From Ferrithrix thermotolerans DSM 19514 (GTDB lineage: Bacteria > Actinomycetota > Acidimicrobiia > Acidimicrobiales > Ilumatobacteraceae), in contig CAMATY010000006.1 in NCBI GenBank assembly GCA_945861325.1, forward strand, positions 1-35,941: 35,941 nt of DNA, given 5' to 3'. The position numbers and the translations under genes are program-made. The notes below the pieces were generated by a model. That model was not told the origin of the DNA and ran no database searches. It worked only from the letters and a program-made list of their open reading frames with translations. This document shows, in pieces, positions 34,589-35,941 of this stretch. How positions within the stretch are numbered: position 1 is the stretch's first letter; the number at the start of each line of letters is the position of its first letter.

Positions 34589-35941
34589 CTATTCGCCACG
34601 CACGCGCTTGATGATTTCTATTGATATTGCTTCGGGCACTTGCTGATACGAATGAAACTGCATCGTATAAGTCGCACGCCCTTGTGTGCGAGAACGCAAG
34701 TCTGTACTGTATCCGAACATTTCGGAAAGCGGAACCTGTGACTTTACGATTTGTGCGTTTCCGTTTGCTTCCATGCCTTCAATCCGACCTCGACGGCTTG
34801 AGAGATCGCCAATCACATCACCCATGTAGTCCTCTGGAGTAACAACTTCGACGGCCATTATCGGTTCAAGAAGTACTGGTTTGGCAAGTTGTGCTGCCTT
34901 GCGGAAGACCATCTGACCGGCGATTTTGAACGCCATTTCACTTGAGTCAACATCGTGGTATTGGCCATCCATAAGTGAAACTTTTACGTCAACTGTTGGG
35001 TAACCAGCGAGCACACCATTGTCGAGTGCCGACTGAATACCTTGATTTACAGGCTGAATGTATTCACGCGGAATTCGTCCGCCGGTGATTTCGTCTTCAA
35101 ATTGATAGCCGCCGCCCGGGCCACTTGGCTCGATCGTTACTTTGACAACTGCGAACTGACCAGAACCACCAGTTTGTTTAATGTGTCGGTATTCGATGTT
35201 TTCAATTTTCTTGGTAATCGTTTCGCGATATGCAACTTGTGGTTTGCCAACAGTTGCGTCAACGGCGAACTCTCGTTGCATGCGGTCAACAAGAATTTCA
35301 AGGTGTAACTCGCCCATTCCTGAAATTACGGTCTGACCAGTTTCAATATCTGTGCGAACTCTGAAGGTTGGGTCTTCGTCAGACAACGACTTAAGTGCTT
35401 TGCCAAGTTTGTCTTGATCGTTTTTGGTTTTTGGCTCAATTGCCACGTGAATAACTGGCTCCGGAAAAATCATGCGCTCCAAAATAATTGGATCGTTGCG
35501 ATCGCAAAGTGTGTCGCCAGTTGTTACATCTTTGAAACCAAGACCAGCAACGATGTCTCCAGCCATTGCAAATTCGATGTCTTCGCGTTGGTTGGCATGC
35601 ATCAACAACAAACGACCGACGCGCTCACGCTTTTCTTTTACTGAGTTATAAACCTCATCACCCTTAGTGATCGTGCCTGAATAAACGCGGAAGTACGTCA
35701 AGCGACCAAATGGATCGGCAACAATCTTGAACGCGAGCGCGGCAAACGGACCTTTTTCATCGGAAGTGCGTGAAATATGTTCGTCACCCTTAATGTTGGT
35801 GCCTGCGGCTGGCGGAATATCTAATGGGCACGGCATGTAGTCAACAATTGCGTCCAACATTTGTTGTACACCTTTGTTTTTGAAAGCTGAACCACAAAGA
35901 ATCGGCACGAAACTAAACGACAAAGTTCCCATGCGCAGACC
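34589..35941 (-). CDS. fusA: elongation factor G (partial, N-terminal GTPase part outside window)
   Basis: Translocation GTPase. 450 residues up to the stop are visible, starting within the end of the G domain ([26 protein letters not shown]), then domain 2 ([26 protein letters not shown]), domain 3 and 4 ([45 protein letters not shown]) and domain 5 ([27 protein letters not shown]). The reading frame continues to the window edge, so the first methionine visible is internal. It lies upstream of tuf in the str operon. Confidence 0.97.
   Translation of the reverse strand, partial: GLRMGTLSFSFVPILCGSAFKNKGVQQMLDAIVDYMPCPLDIPPAAGTNIKGDEHISRTSDEKGPFAALAFKIVADPFGRLTYFRVYSGTITKGDEVYNSVKEKRERVGRLLLMHANQREDIEFAMAGDIVAGLGFKDVTTGDTLCDRNDPIILERMIFPEPVIHVAIEPKTKNDQDKLGKALKSLSDEDPTFRVRTDIETGQTVISGMGELHLEILVDRMQREFAVDATVGKPQVAYRETITKKIENIEYRHIKQTGGSGQFAVVKVTIEPSGPGGGYQFEDEITGGRIPREYIQPVNQGIQSALDNGVLAGYPTVDVKVSLMDGQYHDVDSSEMAFKIAGQMVFRKAAQLAKPVLLEPIMAVEVVTPEDYMGDVIGDLSSRRGRIEGMEANGNAQIVKSQVPLSEMFGYSTDLRSRTQGRATYTMQFHSYQQVPEAISIEIIKRVRGE

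Overview
The window is a slice of an actinobacterial chromosome. The main evidence is the gene order fusA-tuf-rpsJ ... rplC through rpsE-rpmD-rplO-secY-adk-infA-rpmJ-rpsM-rpsK-rpsD-rpoA-rplQ-truA, then rplM-rpsI-glmM-glmS-acpS-alr-tsaE-tsaB-rimI-tsaD. An A/T-leaning sequence together with a very large GlmS-type protein suggests a low-GC Acidimicrobiia lineage (Ilumatobacter-like or freshwater acIV); this placement is an inference from recall and was not tested. Every gene but one lies on the minus strand, so transcription runs from right to left. The exception is the fkbM-type gene on the plus strand.

Right to left: (1) 34589-35941 fusA (5' end outside), then tuf and rpsJ. (2) 30458-32936, an insertion between rpsJ and rplC that holds a sugar-type SAM methyltransferase and a membrane-anchored HtrA-type protease. 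(3) 19352-30188, the S10/spc ribosomal protein block ending in secY, preceded by a leader of about 270 bp with a candidate promoter and hairpins. (4) 14465-19294, adk, infA (TTG start), rpmJ (GTG start), rpsM, rpsK, rpsD, rpoA, rplQ and truA. (5) rplM-rpsI and glmM, with their own candidate promoter. (6) 8895-11977, an accessory island between glmM and glmS. (7) 1-8822, glmS, acpS, alr and the t6A genes tsaE, tsaB, tsaD with rimI, ending in a dusB-like gene cut by the window edge.

The most unusual region is the island. The glmM-stop/glmS-start junction is present twice as a 106-bp direct repeat (8789-8894 and 11978-12083, one mismatch). Between the copies are an FkbM-like methyltransferase (plus strand), a CysE-like acetyltransferase and an NAD-dependent epimerase-like protein, all typical of surface-glycan modification. 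A third piece of glmM, its last 75 or so codons with an in-frame stop and about 84% identical to the resident gene by hand count, sits inside the island. This looks like layered homologous recombination that places glycan genes between the two enzymes that make glucosamine phosphates for UDP-GlcNAc. No integrase, transposase, tRNA, rRNA or CRISPR array was seen.

No gene-free stretch exceeds 300 bp. The longest are 30189-30457 (leader of the rplC operon), 11798-12033 (right end of the island) and 8823-9022 (left end of the island).
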